This document shows positions 22,068 to 34,200 of a stretch of DNA of 64,000 nt, in pieces. The translations under genes were made by a program, and so were the position numbers. How positions within the stretch are numbered: position 1 is the stretch's first letter; every line of letters begins with the position of its first letter. The stretch spans positions 1 through 64,000 of the forward strand of contig JAMKCF010000007.1 of assembly GCA_023634235.1 (NCBI GenBank). Direction: 5' to 3'. A model generated the notes under the pieces. That model was given only the letters and a program-made list of their open reading frames with translations. It was not told the origin of the DNA and did no database searches. Origin of the DNA: Pisaster brevispinus (taxonomy: Eukaryota; Echinodermata; Asteroidea; Forcipulatida; Asteriidae).

Positions 22068-23709
22068 TATGGGCGGCCAAAAGGGCCAAAACTAATAAAT
22101 TTATAAACTAAAGGAACATACAAATTAAAGAAAAGAGTTGTTTAAATAAAGACAAAGTCAATTAAAACTCAACAACAATCAAAGAAAGTTGTTTTTAAAC
22201 AAGGATCTCTGAATCAAACTAATCAAAAACCCGTAATCAATTAAAAACATAATAATAAAGAAAACAGCAAAAACAATCAAAGAATCATTCTTGTAAAAGA
22301 ACACACATAAAACCAAACACAAACAGAGACGGATGACTAACAGAATCGAAACAAAGACAAATCCACTGAACTATCGTTAAAAACGAAATCAAACTAACTG
22401 TTACAAAAAGATTGAGGGCGGATATCTGAAGCTAAAGACAAACTGCAACAACTATCAATGACCAAGCAACTATCTAATTTTACGGGAAACTAAGGACTGA
22501 GTAAAACTCAACGTTGCTGGCGCATGTTTAATTGTGACTGTTACCCGTACTCCCCGTACCTCCCGTCCGTACGCGTAAAAAATACACAGATACATGTAGT
22601 TGCCATTCTAGTCAATGGACGCCCACGTAGTCGTAATAAATATACGAAGCAGGGTAGTAAGACTATACACAGCTATTGATAACGGCGATAATTGTTCAGA
22701 TAATTTTCAGTACAGGCTTGATAATCTCTGCAGGGATATTCTCCAGTATCGGGAATATCTTTGTAACTATGAAGATGTCTCAAACAATCTGCTTTTAGCG
22801 AAGCAAACTATCGATACTGCTGTGACTGGTATTGTGGAAGGCAGAACGTTACGGCTAATTCCAGCGGTATGAGTAGTAGTACTAGTAGTAGGCCCACTGC
22901 TACTGGTGCTAATACTAGCACAAGCAGGACGTGCAGCAGCAGCAGCATCTCCAGCAGCTAGCAGAGCTTCTATAACTCTCTGCAAGGCACCAAGTAAGTG
23001 CCTTGCAGTTTCCTCGGTGACAGGATTTGTCGACTTGATGTGTGTAACGATTGATATTATATGATAGTAACAATGTAATAATTAAAATAAAAATTCCCCA
23101 AAGCGGTCGAAGCACAGCTAGCTGGTAGCAAAAGAGCATGGGGAGAGCTAAGACTAAGAGCGCAAAGTCTGCTGTGCACGTGTAGAACTTTTTGATGGCA
23201 CAGGCGCACATAAGTTTTCGAGCAAATTGAACATGCGCCACCAACGTTGAGTTTTAATCAGTCCTTAGTTTCCCGTAAAATTAGATAGTTGCTTGGTCAT
23301 TGATAGTTGTTGCAGTTTGTCTTTAGCTTCAGCTATCCGCCCTTAATCTTTTTGTAACAGTTAGTTTGATTTCGTTTTAAATGATAGTTCAGTGGATTTA
23401 TCTTTATTTCGATTCTATTAGTCATCCGTCTCTGTTTGTGTTTGTTTTTGTGTGTGTTATTTTACAAGAATGATTCTTTGATTGTTTTTGCTGTTTTCTT
23501 TATTGTTAACAAAATGTTTTTAATTGATTACGGGTTTTTGGATTAGTTTGATTCAGAGTTCCTCTTTGTTTAAAAACAACGTTCTTTGATTGTTGTTGAG
23601 TTTTTAAAGTTATTTTTGACTTTGTCTTTAATTTACCAACTTTTTTCTTCGATTTGTATGTTGTCCTTTAGTTTATACATTTATTAGTTTGGGCCCTTTT
23701 GGCCGCCCA
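22068..23709. mobile_element. Foldback element with ~470-bp inverted arms
   Basis: From GGGCGGCCAAAAGGGCC at the left edge, about 470 bp recur as the reverse complement up to GGCCCTTTTGGCCGCCC at the right edge. Arm features include a repeated ACAACAATCAAAGAA motif and TTACGGGAAACTAAGGACTG. Arms differ by scattered substitutions and small indels. The central ~700 bp hold one short ATG-initiated frame (22615-22872). A possible imperfect 8-bp duplication (GATAGTAT / GATAGCAT) lies near the ends but is not convincing. Long arms with little coding capacity suggest a foldback or non-autonomous derivative. Confidence 0.75.
22615..22872 (+). CDS. Small unassigned frame in the foldback core
   Basis: An 85-residue frame starts at a true ATG and ends TGA at 22870-22872. 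The predicted protein is hydrophilic and mixed, probably helical (for example YTAIDNGDNCSDNFQYRLDN and LLAKQTIDTAVTGIVEGRTL), with no known motif seen. It occupies the unique centre of the foldback element, the expected place for a transposon-encoded factor. It may be the surviving N-terminal part of a longer transposase gene, or chance. A serine-codon-rich stretch follows directly. Confidence 0.3.
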   Translation: MDAHVVVINIRSRVVRLYTAIDNGDNCSDNFQYRLDNLCRDILQYREYLCNYEDVSNNLLLAKQTIDTAVTGIVEGRTLRLIPAV

Positions 23710-24343
23710 TGAGATAGCATAGCATTACAAGTCATATATGTACACACACTGGCAAAAAGTTTTGTCTACATGTCTTTGCTTTTGCTTCTGTGTGTACATG
23801 TACATCCATCCATAAGTTCGTAAAACAATACTGCGACAATGGACTGTGAGTGCACACGTCTCACTGTAGATGACTGTCCTTCTTTGAAGGTAAGGATAAG
23901 TAAGGTTTATGAATACGATTCAAAACTAAAGCCAATCAATTGAATACTTAGTTTTGACAAAGGGGGAGCTTTATACAGTAGTGTATAGCTATGTAGCATA
24001 CGTGTACATGTGCAGTAGTCATGGTTGTACATGTACAGTAGTCTGTACTGCAATGCAGCGTACATATGTACATGTACATGTACGTGGCCGATTTAGTGCC
24101 AGTTGCTTCAAAAACTCCATACAACTTTTGACAACTTTGACCTTTCTGAGAGAGTGTCAGCAAACTGAGCTTGCAAATAGTCAGGGCTGACGAAAAGTGG
24201 TATGTGATGAGCGATTATATGCAGCTGTTCTTTCCCTCTCCATAACGTGTAAATAAGCAAATGCATACACACATGACATACCCAAGCCAATGGGAGCGAG
24301 GTATGCAAATATTGGCCTTTAGCGCGCTGGGAAAAAAATTCGC

Positions 24344-24353
24344 ATCCCGCTCA
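24344..24353. other. 10-bp target duplication of the MULE-like element, right
   Basis: Exact direct copy of ATCCCGCTCA at 21877-21886. Confidence 0.72.
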
Positions 24354-25590
24354 CTGCCGGTGTTAGCTCAATCTGCCTCAGTTTCACTGTCGTCAGTTTA
24401 ATTTGTAGTTTGGTGTAATCCAACTGTTTGGTGCTCACTTATTTATGATATTTTATATAACCGTTTGGAGTGAGACTTATTGTGTCTGACATTTTCACCA
24501 TGCATACTGCCAATTCTAGGACCTCTTTCAGGAAATTGATGTTTTAATTAAATTCCCTACTCATATTGTTGTCACCCTAAGTTGTAATAGTGATGGGCAT
24601 TTGCTACCTCATGTGAAGATGTTATTTGTGGGTAGAATTGGAATAATTTTGTCACCTAGCCTGACATGGTTAAGTGTGGATTTTGAAGTTGGTTGTCTAT
24701 TCCAACTCTTGATTTGTTCTCACAGTGTGGGTGAGGCTTCTGTTTATGATCTACCCTGATTTTCTGCCCTTGTGGATGCATACATTTTAGTGAATGATAA
24801 TACATTTGCCTTTTTGCTTTCCAAGCCAGTTGTATTTTAATCTCCATTGCGATCTTTCTCAGCCTTGAATGGAACTAAACTGTTTTGCCTGCCTGTTAAG
24901 ATCAAATTGTTCTTTTTAGGTGTGTATTATGGTTTAAAATAACACTTGTCTGTAGTGAGATCCAAGACAAAATGTGATATGGTTTTCATGGCGTGGTTTT
25001 GCATTTTAGAATGATTTTACACCAAGTGCTGTGTAAATTATTCAGAGTTTAAATAACCTGTTTTGTTGTATAGTATATGATCATGGTTGCTCTATCATAA
25101 ATGGAGCAAGGATTCCCCGCCATGTGAGAGTATTACTTCTGTTCAACCATGTGGTTACCTCAGTGTATAACATTGTAACAGACTTGGTTTCGAGATTGGG
25201 TTCAGGAGTTTGCTGATTGTACTTTGTGAAATTTGCTATACAGATTTTGTATTGGAAGTAGTTCTTACATGGTTTAGGAGCTGACTTAGAATACGTTTTG
25301 CTGAGGATTGTTAACCATGCATGTTGTCAGTTTGTATTTAGAAAACCTGATTTAATGGCCATATTGTTATTTTTAGTGGGTATTTCCTTATGTGTGAGGG
25401 ATTGTTTTTGTATCTTGTGTAATATAATGAATCTCAAGTATTAGTCAAATTGTGAGATTGAGGCGCATGTAGTTTAAAGGTGTAAATCATTGTAAATCAT
25501 ATATACATGTAAGTTTCTTAAATCATTTCTGGGTTGCGCTTGTATTTGTCTTTGGACCACTCGGGTCGCGTGGTCGTAAAGTAGGGAACT
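24354..25590 (+). pseudogene. Interior of decayed LTR element, right part
   Basis: Plus-strand remnants read as protein with many stops and frame changes (for example IKFPTHIVVTLSCNSDGHLL near 24550). No domain is recognised. A purine-rich tract (AAAGTAGGGAACT) ends the region at the right LTR. Confidence 0.45.
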
Positions 25591-26137
25591 TGTAGGGAAC
25601 CCAAGTGCGCCCTCAGTGTTCAAGTGTCTGATCAACTTTGTCATTAGCATATCTAACAATAAAAAGTTAAGTTCGGGGTCGCAACCTTTATACTCATTTT
25701 CTTTTCCATTTTATCTTTGAGCAAGAGAGTGTTATTTCTCTCTATTTTTGGAGAGAGCTTGGCTCTGGCCATGCTCTCAAAAACTATTTATCTGGGGAGG
25801 GATAGTGTTATGGAGATATCTATAAGTTTTGTTTTGTATCTAATACTCTTTTTGTGAGAGGAATATTGTTACTTTTAGGGCTAGTTCAATCGAGATATTG
25901 TAAACTTGTGTGTGATAGCCATTCTCGTGTCGTGTTGACCTTTCGCCCTTTATAAAGTGACTGTGTTACTGTAGTGTTAATGCTGTTTTGTATTGTGTGC
26001 TATTGAATGAACGATTAAAATCAGCTCAAGTGCGGGAGATTATTTCCTATTTTAGAAATCCTATGGATTTTGCATTTATTGCATTTTGGTGGATGCTCGT
26101 TCTAAATAGAGGACCAGCCTCCTTCCCGTTCTCTACA
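25591..26137 (+). repeat. 3' LTR of decayed element
   Basis: Begins TGTAGGGAACCC and ends TCTCTACA; homologous to 20116-20679 with substitutions and small indels throughout. Confidence 0.75.
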
Positions 26138-26754
26138 TTTCAAAAGGTAAATGTTCAACCTAAAGGTTTTTTAATAGTTCAGGCCAAAAAGACTACTTTA
26201 AATAGCGAAAAGCTCAGGCAAACGACAAGTGTTGCTGTTACATGGATGGAAAGCTTTTTTTATCTAGTTTCATAAACCGTACGACTTACATTTCTCCGAG
26301 CTTGCTAGCGAGTTTCCCCATTCAATTTAGTAGTACAACCCCCAAGAAAAGTGACCAAACGTGGCATGACCTCAATATAAAACTGATTATTTGAGTCAAA
26401 ATGCACTTTTTTGAATCAAAACGTGCCCCTCTTTTCTGTCTGCTAATTAAATGGAAAATATACTCTTTAGAAAGAGGTATATATCATATACTATACAATG
26501 CCGAGCGACCTAGTATGTTTAACAAAAAGTACTTTCCCGAAACAGAGAAAAACGTCTCCCGAGTTCTTGGATTTTAAGGGACTTTCTCAAGTTAAACAGT
26601 TTGTCGTGAAAGGCGTTAAGCAGATGCACGCTATTTCTTCATAATGAGAGGTCAATTTGCTAAAAGACGAATGCATGAAAATTAAATAGGCCGATGTTTT
26701 GCTGAAAACGACTGGAAAATCTATAACTGCCTTGTTAGAACTAGAAATAAGTAC
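26138..26754 (-). other. Intron sequence, nothing recognised
   Basis: Between the decayed LTR element and the first recognised MCT exon. The minus strand was read for the missing TM2-3 exon without success. Confidence 0.5.
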
Positions 26755-26943
26755 CAAGTAAGTAACAAACTGTGTGTGGCAGGGCAACCATTGTCCCAAC
26801 AACTGCAACAGAACAATCAAGAGCATGTTGAATATGTGGAAGCAGCACTCCGAAGCTCTTGAAAGTACCGAATTCAATACATGTTGTTAAACATGTAGCC
26901 ATTACAACCACCCATCCGTAGCCACCTTTTTCCTGCTCCTGGG
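26755..26943 (-). CDS. MCT-like transporter, N-terminal exon (TM1-2)
   Basis: An acceptor (TTTTTTAACAG) precedes CCCAGGAGCAGG and the exon ends CTTACTTG before GTACTT. The product starts QEQEKGGYGWVVVMATC, which holds the SLC16 signature [D/E]G[G]xGW at the start of TM1. It continues FKSFGVLLPHIQHALDCSVA and ends TVCYLLG. The donor splits a glycine codon after its first base, the same phase as the acceptor at 19628. A direct splice is therefore in frame but would skip the TM2-3 segment normally about 45-50 residues long. A start-codon exon farther right was not found. Confidence 0.75.
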
Positions 26944-29900
26944 CTGTTAAAAAATAGTAACATTTCACATTATTTGTTGGTTTCTCCAGAATAATGAGCC
27001 ACTAGGGGTGGTCAAACAGTATGTGATATATAACAAAATTATACCAAGTGTGCCCTCATTGTTCTTGAGCAATCTTGGGAAGGCGGTGTGCGGAAAATAG
27101 TAAAGCAATGGAAACTGTACATTGTACACTGAACAGCCCTCCGACAATGACAAAGAAAAACATTGTTAACAGGCAGCCGTGCTTGCTAAATGACAAACAC
27201 AACGGCTGTTTCAGTATGCACAAGTCAAAATTCATTCTCCGAGTAAATACAGGAGCTTAACAATTTTAATTGAAACGGCCGTTGGCTTAGCAACAACGAA
27301 AGAGGCTAAGAGGTTTCAGATTAACCTAATTTTGTGGCTATCATTGTTCTGGTAAGTTGTGGATTATTTGCAGTAAGACAAGTGATATTATAATTAGTCC
27401 CGAGCTGGTACCGACAAATGTAGCTGGCTGATGGACTATAGTGCTATGACTGGGTTTTGGGCTCCTCAAACACAGTGTTTGGGAGGTTTTGCAGGTTGTT
27501 TCCTTTCTATATTTTTTGCCAACTTCTTTTGGATATTGTTGCTTAATCTTTGTAGTTTATTTCTTATAAAAAACTTATTTTATTTTCTGCATTAAACTAT
27601 TTTTTAAGTCTGTATTAGGTTTTTTGCCCTTTTCCCCCATAATTCCGCCCAGGAAATAAAAACAAAATCAACTTTTGGGCAGTCCACCATCAAACCGTGC
27701 AGAAACATAATTATGGTATGTGTTATTTGCACAGGGTAGAGTTCATTCACCTTGGAAATCTCATTACAAATCCTGCGGTCGGGAGGGCTGCCATCTGTTT
27801 GTACACATAAATCTTGGCAAAGTCTCAAGGGAAAGGGTACTTGATACAAGCATAAATTTATTATGTATTGTAGCTACCAGAGGAAGCCTGTGAGAGATTT
27901 GTTGACCTTTATCAAGGTAACAGACACCATGCTAACCCAAACATCCACATGTGTGTCTGGGGGGTAGTAGATTTCCCCAAAACCTTCTATAAACTATAGT
28001 TAGTGTCACGCAATACAGTATGCATTCGGAAGTATGCATTAGGCCTGTATTTAGCAAAATAATTTACCAAAATAACATTGGAAATGATTTGTTTAACTTC
28101 TAATTCAACCTCCATGTTATGACTGACAACATCTACAAATCCTCTGAAAGGTCTTGGGATTGATAATAATGGGTTTATAGCTTTATCCCCGGGTGTGGTA
28201 AGATTTCACCAAACCTACTACAGACTGTAATAACGCGCTTGTCACACGATCAGTTATTACGTAATTCGTGTCCTCCAAGGTAGAGTGTTAGTTTCACACT
28301 GCCTCCATTAAAACTTTCATTACATGGGAAAGTGTTAAACCTCTGCATAGATACACGTATGCACCCTGCCGATGTCACGTAAGTGAGGGCATAAGACCGA
28401 CCTTCATTGACGGGGCCCGTAACACTTCAACAATACCAAAGCTCAGTACTAAAAATTGAACTGTGTTTGCATAATAATTTTCATCGATAGCGAAATAGCC
28501 CGACTCCACACAACGGCATTGCGCCATTTTTCAGGAGTCAATTAATTTCCGTACGTTAGTTTCAACCAACGCATAATTCAACCAACCTGAACCTGTCAAA
28601 TAATCATCAGGCATTCCATTCAATGAAAACAACAAAACATTTTTTTTATGGTTTTGTGCACGTTTAAATGCGATTATTTGTGGTATTCGAAATGCAATTG
28701 TCAACAATGCTTTAAAACAATGCTTTAAAAAAGCCAGTAATTTTGTGTCATTCAACAGTAGGCAAGTTTATTTTCAACTTCTGGCTTCACGTTATGTTTT
28801 AAGATAATTAATGTAAGAAAAGCCACCTATCCCCCACCAAATTTAGTTTAATGATTTTCCAAACGTAATTTTCGAACTAACCAGTGCCGTAACCAGCTGT
28901 GGGTGTAACCAAACATTTTTATTTGGATTAGGGAAAAACCTAAGAGGACGCTTAATAGTATGTTTTTCCTTATTTCCTTAGTTACAAAGCACCTTTAAGG
29001 CACATAGGACGTACCAGGATGGAGAATAAGTTGGTGTTGGGGTCCAGCCCACCCAGCTGCCCCTTGAAAACTTAAATGATTAGTGCCAGTTTACTGTGTT
29101 CATGCTTTACGTGACAATGAAATCTGAATCCAGGTATTTAAAAGGCCTATCATTCCAAAGCCTACAACACAGACACGCTGATATTCCAAAAGCTTGAAAA
29201 GATACATTTTTGTGCATTGCTAACAACAATGTTCTGACCAACACAGCCTTGCGTGTGGTAGGACCAAACTACATTCACACGGTTTAAGCTATAATCTTAT
29301 ATTATTGCACGCCCACAAAAGTAGACTTCTGTGAAGGGAGAATCATTTTAAATGGGATGTGTGTTTTTAAAAACGAATAGCTTTTTTACAGTTTCAATCT
29401 TCCGGTGAAATTTTTCCGTCTGCAAATACTGTCAATGTCGAGGAAATAGCTTTTAAAGCAACGAACATATTGGCCACACGTTTTTCTTTGAGCAGAGCAG
29501 ACGATCAACGAGATATAATGGAGAATTAATTACATGCTTCTAATGCTAGCAAACCAAATCTTACCTGGCATTTCATGGACGCTTCACCCACACTCGGTAA
29601 TACAGTCACCCCTTATGCAGCTGTTCGCCGGGACTACAAGTTACCTTTTTCCACTCTGCAACCATCCTATTTATGACATGGAACATACAATGAAGAACTA
29701 AATAACAGTTTGGGTTTCGCTTAAGTTGACCTTGCTCTAATGCAGCCGTGCGTGAATTTGCAGCTTTCGAATAAAAACCAAAGTGACTGTGGTTTTTAAA
29801 TTCAAATTAGATCGTTGGCGGAAAATTACTCGAAGATTCAATGCAAACCATAGTTAACACATTATATCTAGTTAGAATTAGTGCTTTTTAATACTTTAAG

Positions 29901-30894
29901 ATCTTGTAGTATTTTAGCTACAAATGTAAAATACCACAGCTTACGCACAAATGCTACTTTTTGCATAAGGAGATTTTAATACCACTGAGATCCAACTGAA
30001 AGTGCAAAAGTGAGTGTAACCTATTAGTAATAGACGCAGCCAACAGGTGTTTTGGGGCCTTTTGATTGGCCATCTCTCTGGGATCGGTGTTTTAAACTCT
30101 AGAGGGTCAAGTCTGAGATCGCGAGTTAGAGCGTGTTTTGTGTATCTGATGCAGAAAAATTACCATGATCTCATACTTGAAATCAGGTCTAGCACAGTTA
30201 TTGACGACAAACTAAATTGGAATGCCAAAATGTTATTTACTTTCTGGTGGGGGAGCTAACCAGAGTTTATTTGCAGTATGTTTGAACTACGCATGGTTGG
30301 TTAGCGCTACGTATCGTTTTCTGTCGGTGTTTAGTCCAATGGTTGGCACTTGGGGTAAATTGGAAATAGCTTAATCATGGCTTAATTGACGCTGGTTTAT
30401 TAAGATTTTCCTCATCGCTGTAGAAAACAGTGGGAGTAACACAGGACATTTCACACACAAAATCCAGCGGCAGCGCAGGATTTTGTCGAATAGTTTACTG
30501 CTTACTGCACATACTGCTTACAGGTAATTAATTGTGTACTGCATAATAAAAAGCACGACCGCACACTCATAGTAAAACCGGCCATGTTAACGTCTAAGCG
30601 ATCGCTGGCATGGCTGTAGCGGTAGATGTTACTTTCCAAACGCGCCGGGTCGATCGCTACTCGTGAATAAGGATCTGAAATAACCACAGCAGCAAGAACA
30701 CATTTTGACTTGACATAGTCTTTCCAGCAATTATGTGATTGACGCGAGTGGAATGCCTACGTGTGGCGTGTGTAGTTGCGGGACTGTGTGCGTCGTGTGT
30801 ACTGTGTATTATATCAAAACTGGGTTTGTTTGGTGAATTGTTTAGTGAATTGTTTAATTTGTCTGTGTGTTAAACTTGTTGTTTAAATTTAGTT
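26944..30894. other. Intergenic or 5' intron region without recognised genes
   Basis: Only short spurious frames. Two loosely similar segments (around 27950-28020 and 28180-28250, sharing AGATTTC.CCAAA.CCT) suggest an old local duplication. No RNA gene, promoter or transposon end could be supported. The 5' exon of the MCT-like gene may lie here. Confidence 0.4.
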
Positions 30895-30980
30895 ATTTAT
30901 TTTTTTTTTTCATTTTTTAAATTTTTTTTTTATTTATTTATTTTTTTATTTATTTATTTATTTATTTTTTATTTTTTTTT
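30895..30980. repeat. (TTTA)n / T-rich microsatellite at LINE 3' end
   Basis: Interrupted TTTA and poly-T repeats end exactly where the LINE 3' terminus begins. In element orientation the LINE is followed by A-rich AAAT repeats. Confidence 0.85.
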
Positions 30981-30989
30981 CATGAAAGT

Positions 30990-31005
30990 AGAGCTATACA
31001 GCTCC
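30990..31005 (-). other. 3'-terminal stem-loop of LINE
   Basis: GGAGCT-GTAT-AGCTCT forms a six-pair stem (one G-U) with a four-base loop, 9 bases from the A-rich tail. The shorter LINE copy has a different but also self-complementary sequence in the same place. Such hairpins in other LINEs are recognised by the reverse transcriptase. Confidence 0.6.
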
Positions 31006-31217
31006 ATTTATTTCATTGCCTGCACAAAGAACAAAATCACAATTTTACTCAAACAAGAAAAAACAAAAAACATTAATTTACAATATTTACATGTTGAAGA
31101 TTAAATAAAAAGTTATTACACGTTTGAATTTAAAGTTATTTATTTACTTATATTACTTACAGAATGAGGTGGGCAATAATGTTAGGATTATCCTAAACGA
31201 AAGGGGAACAAAAGGTT

Positions 31218-34200
31218 TTAATAACTAAATTCTAATTGGTTTTTCTCATTGATGGAGCACAGAGAGTTATTACGAACATATACAGTTTGAAACTTTTCAC
31301 AATTCATTCTGCCCTTCTCTAGAGTCAAAAACCGTTTAAGATTGAGTTTGAACTGAAAAATGAAGTCAATGTCGGATGGTTTCTTATAATCATTAAAGAC
31401 CCTTTTGCATCGGATATTCCAGATTTGGCGGAGCATTTTAACGACAAGAACTCCTTGGACTGGTTGTAATTCATAGCCCAGGATTCTGTTAGGGTCGCTA
31501 AGACAAAAGTGTTTGTTGTCTGTGTATTTTCTAATTAGATACTCGACAAAGATCCAAGCGTTTAGAGTGCTAATACAATAAATAAACAAATGCTGATGGG
31601 ATTCTGATTCTGTTTCACATAATGGACATTTGACATCAACAACTCTACCGATTTTGTACAAAAGGTCTCTTGTGGGAAGAATCATATGTTTTAATCTGTA
31701 CCAAAACTGTTTATCTTCGGGATCAAGCAGGTTGTTTTTGTACCCGTTTTCCCATATCAGGGACCAGTTTAAATCTTGAGCGTAACAGAAGACTTCTTTC
31801 CAAACTTTCTGACTTTTAGGAGGGATAAATTTCTTAGAAATTAACCTTGAGTAATTAGATTTGGTATTAGTTTTCTTGATTTGGAGCTCACTGTTACCAT
31901 CATGGTCGAGGAAAACAAGCCAGTTGCATATATCATTAGCAGGGCCTTGTCTCTGTTCTTTAACTAAGGTGAAATCTAAATGATCTTTCAACCTGCCCAT
32001 GATTCTACCTGCATTGATTCTTTGTATGGGACATTTTCTAGCAACTATTTTGTAAGAAATCAATCTACCTTGTCTGGTCACATTTTTTACTTTGGTCATA
32101 CCAGCAGATTTAAGAACAGGACTGTTTAAGACAGTGTCATCCCTAGTAGCAATGCAGTTGTTGAAAATAGGAACAGCATGAGTCTCTAAAAGACTAGAAA
32201 AGTTACACGTCAGACTGCCACCAGCTTTCTCAAAGGCATCAATAACTTCCTCGTAAAAAGGAGTAGTTTGTATCTTAATATTAGTATTAGCGAAAATATA
32301 CCAACCTAAATTATTATTACCACTAGCTTTATTGATCCAATGATCAAAGAAAATTTTCCACTTGCCTTCCGTTAGGGGGTAACGAGCTAACCAGTTTAAT
32401 TTTAAGCTAGTTAGCTTACACTGAACGTCTAGAAGACCTGTTCCACCTTGCGCTTTGGGACCGATAACAGTGTTTCTTTTTATCTTGTCATTCGGGCCAC
32501 CCCAAAAGAAATTCCAGATGTAACTGTTAATTTTCTTAACAAATTCCACTGGGCAGGCCAGAACACTGCCTAAGTAGTTTATACCAGCACCAATGAAAGT
32601 GTTAACAATGACGGTTTTGCCCGTATAAGTCAAGTTACGTTTTGACCACTTGTCAAGCACACACTTGATTTTGTTTGTTTTTTGACCCCAGTTGTCTTGC
32701 GCTGTTACCTCGTTACCGAACACCATACCTAGTATTTTAATTTTATCATTACACCAGTTAAAACGACAAGGTTTATCTTGCCTCTGTTTCCATTTGCCTA
32801 GCCACAGGCCTTTGGTCTTATTAACATTAATTTTGGATCCACTGCCCTTGCAATATGTATCAAAAAGATCTTCCACAATATTAAACTCGCATTGATTGCC
32901 AATGAAAATGTTGGTATCATCGGCGTGCTGGATTAACTTAACACTCGTCTCACCATTGGGAGTCTGAATGCCTCTGAAAACCTGGTTGTTTCTAATAAGA
33001 CTCGCTAGTCCTTCGGCACATATGGCGTAAAGAAGCGGAGACAGCGGACAACCTTGTCTGATCCCTCTACTAATCTGGACTGGTGAACCAATAAAGTTAT
33101 TCAAGATAATTCTGCAATTGGGTTTACTGTAGAAGAGTTCAATCCATTTGATAAAAATAGGAGGAAGATTCATCTTACGCATAATAGAAAACATGTACTC
33201 CCAATTGATTCTGTCAAAAGCTTTTTCTTGGTCGTAACTAATAACAGCGGCACCTAGATTTTCCCAATTGACATAATCAATCGTATCTCTTAAAATCATG
33301 AGGTTATCCTGAATATTCCGGTTAGGCACACCACATGTCTGTTCTTCGCCAATAATGAAAGGCATGGCTAATTTAAGACGATTGGTAATGGCTTTAGACA
33401 GTATTTTATAGTCAACTGTCAGGAGGCTTATTGGACGCCAATTTTTTAGATCATAGCGACTTCCTGAATTCTTATAAATGAGTCTTACAAGAGCCGAGTT
33501 CATAGAATTACCCAAAAATCCATTTTTAAGACAGTCTTTGTAAACTTCAAGAATATCTTTTCCAATAATGTGCCAAAAATTCTGGTAAAACTCGACTGTT
33601 AAGCCATCGATACCAGGACTTTTGTTTTTATTCATTTGGAAGAGAGCATGTTTAATCTCTTCTTCAGTAATCTCTCTATCAAGATCTTCAAGAACATTGT
33701 CAGGAATAGTTTCAGTTTTGATATTAGAGATGATTTCTTCTAAATGGGTTTTGGAAAGAGTCTCTGAACTATACAGATTACTGTAGAAGTCATTGGCGAT
33801 TTCAAGCATTTTATCTGTCTGGTCAAAAAGAACTCCTTTCTTGTTGAGAAGTTTGTCAATTTTTAAGCTTTGAATCTGCTGTCTTTCAAGATTGAGAAAA
33901 TATTTCGAGGCTTTTTCACCTTCTTCTTTTTGAATGCTGTGTGTTCTGATCCGGGCCTTCTTCCACTCATTAACTTCATACTGTTTAAGATTATCTTCAA
34001 GCTCTTTTATCTCATCAATGCAATCACTATCATTGTTTTTAATCAAAAGGTCATAACGTTTCTGTAGCTTTTTGCGATTTTGTTTGAGAGTATGGGCTTT
34101 TTCTTTGCCATAATCTTGAACAATTTCTTTCAAGCGAAATTTGCCAGATTCCCACCATTTGGAGAGAGAGTCATATTGACGTTTTTGTGTTCTCCAAAAG

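Larger units (their letters stand above)
21887..24343. mobile_element. TIR element with 10-bp target duplication (MULE-like)
   Basis: The left end (GGAATTTCTTTTTCCCAGCG, then AAAGGCC and CATACCTCGCTCCCATTGG) matches the reverse complement of the right end (24281-24343) over about 60 bp with few mismatches. ATCCCGCTCA flanks both sides directly. A duplication of 9-11 bp is characteristic of the Mutator superfamily, hence the tentative label. No transposase is seen; most of the interior is the foldback element at 22068-23709. It lies inside the decayed LTR element and so is younger than that. Confidence 0.65.
20116..26137 (+). mobile_element. Decayed LTR retrotransposon in MCT intron
   Basis: Two related 5' and 3' repeats (564 and 547 bp) lie in direct orientation. 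Both start TGTAGGGAACCCAAGTG and end TCTACA, and each has short inverted ends TGTAG...CTACA. After the left repeat, TGGCGTCGTAGACAGGAT at 20682 sits where a primer binding site belongs. A purine-rich AAAGTAGGGAACT precedes the right repeat. The interior has lost any long frame, with only short coding-like stretches (for example 21302-21550). The LTRs differ at many positions, so the insertion is old. Flanks (GTTAC and TTTCA) do not match, so no target duplication is visible. A MULE-like element is nested inside. Confidence 0.72.

Noticed and set aside
20116..26137. Target duplication for the decayed LTR element
   Set aside because: The 5-bp flanks (GTTAC and TTTCA) do not match; age or recombination could explain this, so none is claimed.
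26965..27153. 62-codon frame just upstream of the MCT N-terminal exon
   Set aside because: Separated from the exon by a good acceptor and without SLC16-like sequence; no support as the first exon.
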